Below, one piece after another: positions 10,059 through 18,952 of a DNA stretch of 64,000 nucleotides. A model generated the notes under the pieces. It had not been told where the DNA came from. It made no database searches and saw only the letters and a program-made list of their open reading frames with translations. The DNA is taken from NCBI RefSeq assembly GCF_008727775.1, contig NZ_CP044232.1, forward strand, positions 2,604,001-2,668,000, in the 5' to 3' direction. The position numbers and the translations under genes are program-made. This DNA is from Microbacterium lushaniae (GTDB taxonomy: Bacteria > Actinomycetota > Actinomycetes > Actinomycetales > Microbacteriaceae). Within the stretch, counting starts at the first letter, position 1. Each line of letters begins with the position of its first letter.

Positions 10059-10694
10059 GTGGACACCGAACGCGACGCGACCGAACGCGAGATGCTCACG
10101 GGCGGCATGGCGAACGCCGGCGCCGTCATCCGGCGCGGCGCGGTGGTCGAGCGCCCCGCGCCCTCCACCGCGCAGGCCCTCCACGCCCACCTCCTCGCCC
10201 TCAGAGCACACGGCTTCGACGGCGCTCCCGTCCCCCTCGCCCTCACCGGCACCGGTCGCGAGCAGCTGACGTTCCTCCCCGGCGACATTCCGCTGTCGCC
10301 GCACACGGACGACGCGATGACGGAATCCGCGCTGGCGTCGGTGGGGAGTCTGCTGCGGCGCTTGCACGAGGTGAGCGCGGCCGTTTCGTTCGACGCGAGC
10401 GCGCGGTGGCCGCATCTGCTCTCCGACCCGGAGGGCGGGGCGATCCTCTGCCACAACGACGTGTGTCCCGGAAACGTGGTGTTCCGTGGCGGGCGTGCGG
10501 TCGCACTCATCGACTTCGACATGGCCGCTCCCGGCCGCCCCGTGTGGGATCTCGCCATGGCCGCCCGCTACTGGGTCCCCATGCACTATCGGGGGACGGG
10601 GTCTCCGTCCGCGGCCACGGACGTCGCCAGACGACTCAGGATCCTCGCCGACGGCTACGGCCTCTCGAAGCCGGAGCGCCGCCAGTTACCGGAG
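10059..10694 (+). pseudogene. Aminoglycoside-phosphotransferase-like gene, 3' truncated
   Basis: The frame encodes an APH/choline-kinase-like protein: LTGGMANAGAVIRRG near the start, the catalytic loop ILCHNDVCPGNVVF near residue 130 and the metal-binding IDFDMAAPGRPVWD near residue 153. Recognisable homology stops at about RRQLPE (10,694), where such proteins usually have 50-70 more residues. The frame then stays open, without a stop, into the following antitoxin gene. The likely cause is insertion of the RES-Xre module. GTG 10059 or ATG 10092 may be the start. Confidence 0.65.
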
Positions 10695-10744
10695 ACTGAC
10701 CGGCTGACGACAGGGGCAGCGACGGTGCGGCTGCAGAACGTACC

Positions 10745-10769
10745 GTTACGGCGTAACAGTCCGTACACT
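10745..10769 (+). promoter_or_regulatory. Probable promoter and operator of the Xre-RES module
   Basis: The palindrome GTTACGGCGTAAC (10745-10757, 6-bp arms) is followed by a TACACT -10 box at 10764-10769. The -10 lies only six bases before the antitoxin ATG, so the transcript would begin at or very near the start codon. Antitoxins of this kind usually repress their own promoter. Confidence 0.5.
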
Positions 10770-10775
10770 TGGAGG

Positions 10776-11384
10776 ATGAGCACCGCATACGACGAGCCAC
10801 GCCAAACGCTCGACGAGGAGGATCTGGGCGCGCAACTGGAGAAGCACGGCGTGCCGCATCAGTATGCCCGCGGTGTGGTGGACACGATGCTGGAGCTCGT
10901 CTCAGGCCCGATGACGACGGCACTGACGACATCGGAGCTCGCATTCATGCGGGACTCCGGCGTCCCCGACCAGGTCTTCAGTACCGAGGCCGAGAGGTTC
11001 AACGCGGTATACGAAGCCGCGTCCGCTCTCGTCCTCAAGCGGGACCTGAAAGAGTCGCTGCTGCCGACCAGGGCAGTCGCGCAGATGATGGGCAAGGACG
11101 TGGCTCACGTGCGCCGGTTGTTGTCCGAGGGGCGCCTGATGAGCGCCGGGCAGGTCGGCGGACAGACCACCTACCCCGCCTGGCAGTTCGTGGACGGAGA
11201 GGTGCTGCCCGGTCTCCGGGACGTTCTGGCTGCGTTCCCCAGCGACTTCCACCCGCTAGACATCCAGAAGGTGATGACCTCACCTTCTGAGGAGCTGCGC
11301 GGCCGCACACCGCAGGAGTGGCTGGCAACGGGAGGCACCGTGGCCACCGTCGTCCAGATGGTCGGAGACCTGGCCTACCTGTGA
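10776..11384 (+). CDS. Xre/ParS-type antitoxin (toxin-binding DUF2384-like C-terminus)
   Basis: The 202-residue protein has a putative DNA-binding middle (TRAVAQMMGKDVAHVRRLLS near residue 105) and a C-terminal RTPQEWLATGGTVATVVQM block, the pattern of the MbcA/ParS toxin-binding domain. It should neutralise the RES toxin encoded next and repress the operon. ATG 10776 abuts GGAGG with no spacer and lies six bases after a -10 box, so translation from a leaderless message is more likely than from a normal ribosome site. Base use is less GC-rich than in core neighbours. Confidence 0.78.
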   Translation: MSTAYDEPRQTLDEEDLGAQLEKHGVPHQYARGVVDTMLELVSGPMTTALTTSELAFMRDSGVPDQVFSTEAERFNAVYEAASALVLKRDLKESLLPTRAVAQMMGKDVAHVRRLLSEGRLMSAGQVGGQTTYPAWQFVDGEVLPGLRDVLAAFPSDFHPLDIQKVMTSPSEELRGRTPQEWLATGGTVATVVQMVGDLAYL

Positions 11385-12004
11385 CCGCGAAGAACCCGCG
11401 CACCCCTCCTACTCCCCTGACGATGGAGGAGGGCGACCTCACCTACGTGCAGCAGCCGCTGTGGCGGATCCACCGGGTGTCCGGCGCGCACCCGTCGACC
11501 TGGGATGAGTTGCGTGAGCACGGACCGATCACCTCGATGCGATGGGACCCTCACCCGACCCCGCGAGGCGACCACCCTGGCATCGGGGTCTCGTACGCAA
11601 GTGCAGACGTCTTCACCGTCGTTGCGGAAGGTTTCCAGCAACAGCGCGTCGTCACGCTGAGCCGCGAGCGCGCGCTTGTCGGGTGGACACCGACTCGTCT
11701 CCTGCGGCTGCTGCGGGTGTCAGGCGAATGGGCGATCCGAAACGGCGCTTCTGCCAGCTTGCACGCCGCTCCCCGATCCACCTGCAGGGCATGGGCCCGG
11801 GAGATCCACCAGACGTGGCCAGACCTCGATGGGCTGGACGTGCCCTCGACGATGACCGGCACCGCCATGACCGTCCTGTTCTCACATGCGGCGACTGCCT
11901 TCCCGCCGAGCCCCGCGATCTCCTCCACGCTCGATCAGCGCGTTGCGGCTGCACTCATCGTCCCCGTCGCCCGCCGTTTCCGCTGGCCGGTCACCCGCGC
12001 TTGA
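11381..12004 (+). CDS. RES-domain toxin
   Basis: The 207-residue protein begins with the RES pattern (PLWRIHRVSG, then SMRWDPHP and GVSYASADVFTVVAEGF), whose conserved Arg, Glu and Ser give the domain its name. It also has the actinobacterial block AAPRSTCRAWAREIHQTW and VPSTMTGTAM. RES toxins such as ParT and MbcT consume NAD+ or modify targets with it. The GTG start overlaps the antitoxin stop by 4 bp (GTGA), the usual arrangement of a type II pair. Confidence 0.8.
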   Translation: MTAKNPRTPPTPLTMEEGDLTYVQQPLWRIHRVSGAHPSTWDELREHGPITSMRWDPHPTPRGDHPGIGVSYASADVFTVVAEGFQQQRVVTLSRERALVGWTPTRLLRLLRVSGEWAIRNGASASLHAAPRSTCRAWAREIHQTWPDLDGLDVPSTMTGTAMTVLFSHAATAFPPSPAISSTLDQRVAAALIVPVARRFRWPVTRA

Positions 12005-12034
12005 CATCGCAGCTCGAGCGGTACTGTTCGTTCC

Positions 12035-12190
12035 ATGCTGAGGAAACTGGGCGTCGGCCTCGCGTTGTGTCTTCTCGCAGGCCTCGTCCTGTTCCTCGTC
12101 ACGGACCGCGTGCTGTGGCTCGTGGCGGGGCTCGCCGTCTGGCTGCTCATCTCGATCTGGGTGGGCGCGCGCGGGGATCGCCGCGAGTGA
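12035..12190 (+). CDS. Small two-helix membrane protein
   Basis: The 51-residue frame opens with MLRKLGVGLALCLLAG, has two hydrophobic segments (residues 5-23 and 26-44) and ends in a charged GARGDRRE tail. High hydrophobicity and positive ends argue that it is real, although it is too short for a family call. It lies 30 bp after the RES toxin, so cotranscription is possible. No clear ribosome site is seen. Confidence 0.5.
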   Translation: MLRKLGVGLALCLLAGLVLFLVTDRVLWLVAGLAVWLLISIWVGARGDRRE

Positions 12191-12341
12191 TCGCCTGGCG
12201 AACGGGAATGGCCCCTGCCGGTGAAGGACTTGGTCTGCAGCCTCCTCATCCACGGCACGGCGCATCCGTCTCCTCCTGACGTCGGATTCTGCGGCCGTCC
12301 AGAGACGCCTACTGCGTACTCCTACCTCGTGCTCCATTCCC

Positions 12342-12785
12342 CTACTCAATGTGTGCCACGCCTCCGGTGCGGATCGCTCGAGCGCTCACAAGCACCACCA
12401 GGAAGGTCAGCACGCCCGTTCCCGCCAAGGCGAGGCTGGTCAACGCCCAGTCGGCGGTGTCCCCGATCATGAGTCGAAGAACGAGCGCCCCGGGCAGGAT
12501 CGAGAACCCGCTGCCCGCCACTGCCATTCCGAAGAGCTTGCTCGTGCGCGAGGTCACGCGGCGTCTCGCAACGATCCACGTGGCGGTTGCCGCTGGGAGT
12601 CCCCCCGCCGTGAAGAGTGCGACGGCGCCCAGAAGAGTCCGCGCTTCCTGCGAAGGTGGCTCGAGAGCGGTGGACGCTGCCTCGACGATGAGAGACCGCC
12701 CGACGCCGACTATCAGAGCGGTCACAAAAGCAGCGGCGACCATGCCACCAAGGAGAGGCCATTCGCGACCGGACTCGCGCGTCAT
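12342..12785 (-). CDS. Four-helix integral membrane protein of unknown function
   Basis: The 147-residue protein starts MTRESGREWPLLGGM and shows hydrophobic segments at about residues 13-33, 50-68, 82-102 and 113-135. No family is recognised. It follows the small lipoprotein gene on the same strand with a 49-bp gap. It belongs to the variable patch between the truncated kinase gene and tRNA-Thr. Confidence 0.6.
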   Translation of the reverse strand: MTRESGREWPLLGGMVAAAFVTALIVGVGRSLIVEAASTALEPPSQEARTLLGAVALFTAGGLPAATATWIVARRRVTSRTSKLFGMAVAGSGFSILPGALVLRLMIGDTADWALTSLALAGTGVLTFLVVLVSARAIRTGGVAHIE

Positions 12786-12834
12786 CGTTCGGACTCCACG
12801 AGCGGCGAGCGCGCTTGCTGCCGCATCTTCGGCG

Positions 12835-13311
12835 TCAGTCGAGCTCGGCTGGATGTAAGAGGAGCACTTGGTCCCGCTCGAGAACATCCGGGTCCACGCC
12901 TACCGGAATCGTAATCCGCAGGCTTAGCGCCCCATCACCATTCCGCCACACAGTTGCCTGCGTCCCCCCTCGCGCACAGACGGTGTCGTCGAAAACCATC
13001 ATGACGACATACCCCAGAGACCCCGAGCCCGGTCTCCACGTCCCGTCGAATGCGAGTGCCTCGTCGTCCTCTAAGGCGGCCAGGTCCCGCGCGCCGTCCG
13101 AGACACAGTGCAAACTCGCCGGCCACTCACTCGCGTAGAGCGTCCCATCCCCGGACAACGTGAGGTCTGTCCCGAGCCCGTCGGCCTCCACCCAGCTTCC
13201 CACCAGTTCACCTGACGACACACCGAAAGCGAGGTCCTGCGCTGCGCAACCCGTGAGCAACGTCGACGCAAGGATCAAAGCCGCGACGCGTCGACGTGCT
13301 ATCCGCCTCAT
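12835..13311 (-). CDS. Putative lipoprotein
   Basis: The 158-residue protein has a basic start (MRRIARRRVAALIL) and a lipobox LLTGC ending near residue 21, then GELVGSWVEADGLGTDLTLS and a LSGDGTLY repeat-like beta pattern. The GSW...L.GDGTL pattern resembles lipocalin-like secreted proteins but is not diagnostic. ATG 13311 is preferred to an earlier start because it gives a proper signal peptide. It is probably the first gene of a two-gene unit with the membrane protein downstream. Confidence 0.6.
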   Translation of the reverse strand: MRRIARRRVAALILASTLLTGCAAQDLAFGVSSGELVGSWVEADGLGTDLTLSGDGTLYASEWPASLHCVSDGARDLAALEDDEALAFDGTWRPGSGSLGYVVMMVFDDTVCARGGTQATVWRNGDGALSLRITIPVGVDPDVLERDQVLLLHPAELD

Positions 13312-13518
13312 TCGAATCCCCCGAGCTGCACCGTCGCAGTCGACGAGCGCAGCCATATCCTGGCGGAAATACTCGTTACTCGGAAGCGAAGCCCTCGGAT
13401 TGGCTCTTCCGATCGGAGGAGCCCGAGGTATATCCGCGTGGACCCCGTCCGGACAACGGTTACGAGTGCGGGAGCCGAGCCGGTATCGGCAGATTTCTGC
13501 GCTTTACCGAGGATTCGG

Positions 13519-13591
13519 TGCCGGCTACAGGACTTGAACCTGCAACCCCCTAATTACAAGTTAGGTGCGCTACCAATTGCGCCAAGCCGGC
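13519..13591 (-). tRNA. tRNA-Thr (anticodon TGT)
   Basis: The 73-nt gene folds fully: 7-bp acceptor stem GCCGGCT/AGCCGGC, D stem GCGC/GCGC, anticodon stem CCTAA/TTAGG with loop CTTGTAA and anticodon TGT, and T arm with GGTTCAAGTCC. CCA is not encoded. A TACACT box about 85 bp upstream could be its -10. The 3' end faces the variable patch at 10.7-13.3 kb. Confidence 0.97.
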
Positions 13592-13738
13592 TGGCCGCGG
13601 GATTCCACGGGTCTTCGAGTCGCTGCGGGAGCTGAGTGGCAGGCCACCCGCACCTTCAGGTTCCCATTACCGAGTGTAGAGCGTCCGCCGCGCAGAGCCC
13701 CCGACGGTCTTGCGGCACGCGTGGGTGCGAGCGGCGGA

Positions 13739-14428
13739 TCAGCGTCCTTCGAGTGCGGCGCGATGGGCGAGATAGCGCCGCTGGCCCACCCAGCGCCAGG
13801 CCCAACGCGCCGGTGCGGGCATGTTCTTGTGCAGCCACTGGTCGCCGCCGTCGGGCTGCGATGCGAGGATCTCGCCCAGCTGCGGCCAGGTCTGCCCCTT
13901 CGGGATCGAGCGGCGCCCGTGCTGCGAGAACCAGTCGACCTCGGCCTTGGTGATCGTGTACTCCATCACGGGCACGATGTTGGTCTCTTCGTCGGGCAGG
14001 TGCACGGCGATGGCGGCATTGATGCCCTCGAGCGCGTCGAGCACCGGCGCGGCATCCGCGGAGCTCGCCGACGACCGCCAGGCCGGCAGTGCGGCATCCA
14101 TGATCGTGAGCTGCACGAGCATCTCGGCGTGCTGCGCCTTCATGCGTTCGATGTGCACGGCGCATGACGGCGCACGCTCGCCGAGAGCGTCCCAGAGCCG
14201 CTCGTCCTCGCCCTCATGATGCGCGTGCAGCCCCAGCGACAGCGTCTCAAGCTGCGTCGTGACGGCGGCGGCGTGCGCGGTGTCGCCCTCCGTGACGCCC
14301 CGGATGAGGTCGGGCGCCTCCGCGAAGCCCCGTCGGAACATGCGGTGGATGTCGATCATGCCGCTCGCATCACACGTCTTGGGCCCTGCGGGGAGTGCGC
14401 CGCCGTGCGGCAGGGGCGTGGCGGGCAT
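13739..14428 (-). CDS. Hemerythrin HHE cation-binding domain protein
   Basis: The 229-residue protein carries the helical hemerythrin-like ligand pattern: DIHRMFRRGF near residue 27, HAHHEGEDERLW near residue 69, HIERMKAQHAEM near residue 92 and HLPDEETNIVPVME near residue 143. These residues bind a di-iron centre in the family, used for oxygen or nitric-oxide sensing or iron storage. The start follows GAGGAGGCCGC. It stands alone between tRNA-Thr and the DsbA-like gene. Confidence 0.88.
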   Translation of the reverse strand: MPATPLPHGGALPAGPKTCDASGMIDIHRMFRRGFAEAPDLIRGVTEGDTAHAAAVTTQLETLSLGLHAHHEGEDERLWDALGERAPSCAVHIERMKAQHAEMLVQLTIMDAALPAWRSSASSADAAPVLDALEGINAAIAVHLPDEETNIVPVMEYTITKAEVDWFSQHGRRSIPKGQTWPQLGEILASQPDGGDQWLHKNMPAPARWAWRWVGQRRYLAHRAALEGR

Positions 14429-14535
14429 GCGGCCTCCTCGTCGACGGGGATCTGCCGAGAGGATAGAACCTCGTCTGAGTCACCGGAAGAGGAGCTCCGT
14501 GCGCCCGCGGATGCCGCTCCGGACGCCTGACCGCC

Positions 14536-15513
14536 TTATGGCGTGGGGGTCGGCGTCCCGGAGTCGGAAGGCGAGGGCGTGGGGGAAGGGGTGCGGTAGT
14601 ACGCGTCGCTGGCCACGGTGAGCACGAACTGCGCGAACTCGGTCGGGTCGTCCATCGCTCCGACGTAGGGCGTGCCGTTCACCAGCACCATGGGGGTTCC
14701 GGTGAGGGCGACACCGTCGCTGTCGGGGATGCTCTCCAGTGCCCGGTCGGTGGCGGCGCGTGCCCAGGAGAGGAACGAACCCTCTTCGATGCAGTTGCGC
14801 ACGACCTTGGGGGCTGACGCACCGGCGGCCTGGGCGAGCTCGGCGATCTCCTCGTCGCTCATGCCGTCGGAGTCGATCTCAGGCTGCTTGCGCAGCATCT
14901 GGTCGTTGAAGGTGAAGAAGGTGTCGGGCGAGTACGTCGCCACGCACGCGGCGGCCCCCGCCGCACGCAGGGAGTACTTCGTGCCGTTGGACTTGGACGT
15001 CAGCATGGCCACGGGGTAGTACGTCAGCGTCGCCGCATCCTGACCGACCCACTTCTTCAGCTGCTCGGCGTTGGACATCTGGAACTCGCGCGCACCGGTG
15101 GAGAGGTAGTCCACGTACACGCGGATGTCGACGGCCCGGGTGTCGGTGGCACCGGGAGTGGGAGTGGCCTCTTCCTCGGGCGTCGCCTCTTCCTCGGGCG
15201 TCGTCTCGACGGTCGGGGTGGACCCGTCCACACCTGTCTGCAGCGGCTCGGTCACCTCGGGGATCGAGGACACCGTGAAGCCGTCGCCGTGCGCATTGGC
15301 CGGCTGCACCTGCGGTCGCGGCCCCATCTCGGCGAAAGCCCAGATGACCGCGGCTGCGGCGGCGCCGATGACGGCCAGCCCGACGGCGCCGAGGATCACC
15401 CCGCGCAGCAGACGCACGCGCGACTGCTTGGCGTGCACCTGCTGGGCCTTCTCGCGCACCGCCTCCCGGCGGTCACGCGTGGCAGGCACCTGCGGTGTCT
15501 GATCGCTCGGCAT
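14536..15513 (-). CDS. Membrane-anchored DsbA-like thioredoxin-fold protein lacking CXXC
   Basis: The 325-residue protein has a basic cytoplasmic head, one membrane helix at about residues 38-65, a Thr/Glu/Pro linker and a DsbA-like domain from about residue 128. Where DsbA proteins carry CPxC after YVDYL it has STGA, so the redox motif is lost. The cis-Pro loop (TGTPMVLVNG near residue 275) is intact. It may be a chaperone-like relative rather than an oxidoreductase. The tail is Ser/Thr/Pro-rich. The start follows AAGAGGATCC. Confidence 0.82.
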   Translation of the reverse strand: MPSDQTPQVPATRDRREAVREKAQQVHAKQSRVRLLRGVILGAVGLAVIGAAAAAVIWAFAEMGPRPQVQPANAHGDGFTVSSIPEVTEPLQTGVDGSTPTVETTPEEEATPEEEATPTPGATDTRAVDIRVYVDYLSTGAREFQMSNAEQLKKWVGQDAATLTYYPVAMLTSKSNGTKYSLRAAGAAACVATYSPDTFFTFNDQMLRKQPEIDSDGMSDEEIAELAQAAGASAPKVVRNCIEEGSFLSWARAATDRALESIPDSDGVALTGTPMVLVNGTPYVGAMDDPTEFAQFVLTVASDAYYRTPSPTPSPSDSGTPTPTP

Positions 15514-15596
15514 GGATCCTCTTGAACAGATGGTGGGGCCGGGTTACCGGCGGGCCGCACGGGGGTGACGCGGCCAGGAATGATGCTAGTCAGGCT

Positions 15597-15615
15597 GTCT
15601 GGGAAAAACCCAGAC
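15597..15615. other. Short perfect hairpin upstream of the MsiK-like gene
   Basis: GTCTGGG and CCCAGAC form a perfect 7-bp stem around AAAAA. It lies 119 bp before the ATPase gene and upstream of a weak CATACT -10-like box, in a 220-bp intergenic stretch. It could be an operator or part of an untranslated leader; no U-run follows it. Confidence 0.4.
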
Positions 15616-15733
15616 GGTAGCGCGTGCGTGGCATACTGAGGATCGCGCCCGATGGCGGGCGTGCGGGTCAGCCCCCGCTCATCCATCACTACGGATCGTC
15701 CGGCACGTACCTGCCGGTGAAGGAGAAGAGAAC

Positions 15734-16837
<1,104 letters not shown>

Positions 16838-16908
16838 CACGACTCTCACACCGCGGCGCGGGTAGCCTTGGGGCTGCCCGCGCCGCGTCGTTTCCGCCAG
16901 GAGTGCCC

Positions 16909-18219
16909 GTGTCCCCCTCAGCCCTCAGCATCACCGCGAGCTCCGTCGACCCGGGCCTGCTGTCGCTCCCGTGGGCGACGCCCCTGGCGGAGTGGCCGAG
17001 CAGCACGATCGTGTACCTGCCGAAGGGCATTTCGCGCCACCTCGTGCGCTTCGCCAACCTCTCGGGCCGGGTGGTCGCCATCAAGGAGACCACGGAGGAG
17101 ATGGCCCGACGCGAATACGACATGCTGGGCAACCTGCATCGCCTCGCCGCCCCGTGCGTCGAGCGCGTCGCGGTGATCGCCGGCAGGACGGATGCCGCGG
17201 GCGAGCAGCTGCCCGCGGCGCTGGTCACGGCGCACCTGCGCTTCTCCCTCCCCTACCGCGCCCTGTTCACGCAGGTGCTGCGCCCGCACACGGCCACTCG
17301 CCTGGTCGACGCCCTCGCGGTGCTGCTGGTGCGGCTGCACAACGTGGGGTTCTTCTGGGGCGACGTGTCGCTGTCGAACACGCTGTTCCGCCGCGACGCG
17401 GGCGCCTTCGCCGCCTACCTCGTGGATGCCGAGACCGGTGAGCTGCACGAAGGCGGGCTCACGCCCGGGCAGCGCGCGCACGACCTGGACGTGGCGCGCA
17501 CGAACATCGCCGGCGAGATCATGGACCTCGAAGCCGGTGGCCGCCTGGAGGGCGGCATCGACGCCGTCCAGGTCGCCGACGGGCTCGTCTCGTCGTACCA
17601 CTCACTGTGGGCGGCGCTCACCGACAAGGAGAGCTTCGCCGTCGACGAGTCGTGGCGGCTCACCGAGCGCGTCCAGCGCCTGAACGCCCTCGGCTTCGAC
17701 ATCGGCGAGATGTCGATCCTGACCACGACCGACGGAACGCGCGTCTCGATCCAGCCCAAGGTCGTCGACGCCGGGCACCACCAGCGGAGGCTCCTGCGGC
17801 TGACGGGGCTCGATGTCGAGGAGAACCAGGCGCGGCGGCTGCTCAACGACCTGGACGAGTTCCGCGCCCGCGTGAGCCGGTTGGGCGCGGACGAGGAGAT
17901 GGTCGCCCACGAATGGCTCACACGCGTGTTCGAGCCGGTGGTGATGGCGATCCCGTTCGACCTGCGGGCCAAGCTGGAACCGGCCGAAGTGTTCCATCAG
18001 GTGCTCGAGCACCGGTGGTATATGTCGCAGACCCGCGGGCGATCCGTTCCGCTCGCCGAGGTGCTCACGTCCTACATCGACGACGTCCTGCGCCACCGCC
18101 GCGACGAGGCGACCGTGATGGGACCGCCCACCGACACCGTCTCGCTGCCGGTCATCACCGGTGCCATGCCCGTCGCCGACGACGACGAGCAGGGCGTCGA
18201 CTGGCGCGACCTGGTATAA
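16909..18219 (+). CDS. DUF4032 protein with kinase-like N-terminal domain
   Basis: The 436-residue protein has an LPS-kinase/RIO-like N-terminal half: VVAIKETTEEMARREYDML near residue 55 (Lys and Glu of a kinase N-lobe) and FFWGDVSLSNTLF near residue 146 in the position of a catalytic loop. The C-terminal part (about residues 230-400) matches DUF4032. It probably phosphorylates an unknown substrate; the family is actinobacterial. GTG 16909 is chosen because AGGAG lies six bases upstream; GTG 16903 is too close. Confidence 0.78.
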   Translation: MSPSALSITASSVDPGLLSLPWATPLAEWPSSTIVYLPKGISRHLVRFANLSGRVVAIKETTEEMARREYDMLGNLHRLAAPCVERVAVIAGRTDAAGEQLPAALVTAHLRFSLPYRALFTQVLRPHTATRLVDALAVLLVRLHNVGFFWGDVSLSNTLFRRDAGAFAAYLVDAETGELHEGGLTPGQRAHDLDVARTNIAGEIMDLEAGGRLEGGIDAVQVADGLVSSYHSLWAALTDKESFAVDESWRLTERVQRLNALGFDIGEMSILTTTDGTRVSIQPKVVDAGHHQRRLLRLTGLDVEENQARRLLNDLDEFRARVSRLGADEEMVAHEWLTRVFEPVVMAIPFDLRAKLEPAEVFHQVLEHRWYMSQTRGRSVPLAEVLTSYIDDVLRHRRDEATVMGPPTDTVSLPVITGAMPVADDDEQGVDWRDLV

Positions 18220-18239
18220 CGCGACCGCGGAGACCGAAG

Positions 18240-18881
18240 TCAGTACCCGACGGTGAACCGTTCGCGGGAGTGCTGGGGCGACTCGATCTCGTCGAGGACG
18301 GCGACGGCCAGGTCTGGGCCCGAGATGAACGATTCGCCGTCCGCATCCGTCACGAGCACGTCGCCGCCGTCACGATAGGAACCGGTCCGCTCCCCCGGGG
18401 CCCACATGCCGAAGCCCCCTGCGGGGTGGATGTAGAACCAGTCCCGGCCACTCGTTCCCGACTGCAGGTCCTCCAGCACGCCGATGGCCTCGAGCGCCTC
18501 GGGCTTGTAGTCCTCGGTGAAGCCCTCGGTGTCGACCAGGCGCGGGCCTCCCGGGGCCACGAGGCTCCCGCCGGCTCCGCCGATGACGCCCACGCGCACG
18601 TCCTCCGGGAGCGCCGCGAACAGCTCCTCCAGGGCGGGGCGCACCTTGCCGAGCATGTCACCGCGCGCCGGCACCGCCGCGACCACGACCTCCACGCCCT
18701 CGAGCTGGTGGACGAGATCGGGAACGTCCAGGATGTTGCCCTCGATGTAGCTCGCGCCCTCCACGCGCTCGGACGGCACCGAGCGGGCGATCGAGACGAC
18801 CGTGTGCCCGCGGCTCACCGCCTCGGCCACGATATGGCGTCCGGCGTAGCCGGTTCCTCCGATGACAGCGATACGGGTCAC
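18240..18881 (-). CDS. NAD(P)-binding Rossmann-fold protein (NmrA/atypical SDR type)
   Basis: The 213-residue protein starts with the nucleotide-binding loop RIAVIGGTGYAGRHI and continues with IEGNILDVPDL and VIGGAGG, as in atypical short-chain dehydrogenases and NAD(P)H-binding proteins of the YwnB type. The normal catalytic Tyr-x3-Lys is not evident, so it may sense or bind NAD(P)H rather than catalyse. GTG 18881 follows GGAAGGAAGACT. It converges with the DUF4032 gene. Confidence 0.82.
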   Translation of the reverse strand: MTRIAVIGGTGYAGRHIVAEAVSRGHTVVSIARSVPSERVEGASYIEGNILDVPDLVHQLEGVEVVVAAVPARGDMLGKVRPALEELFAALPEDVRVGVIGGAGGSLVAPGGPRLVDTEGFTEDYKPEALEAIGVLEDLQSGTSGRDWFYIHPAGGFGMWAPGERTGSYRDGGDVLVTDADGESFISGPDLAVAVLDEIESPQHSRERFTVGY

Positions 18882-18952
18882 AGTCTTCCTTCCGTCGCGG
18901 ACACTCCGACCATCCTGCACCGCGTCCGGCGATTCCCCTACCCGACCCGCTC

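Noticed and set aside
10680..10720. A second attachment site for tRNA-Thr
   Set aside because: Only a few bases resemble the tRNA end (CCGGCT and ACAGG); no exact repeat was found.
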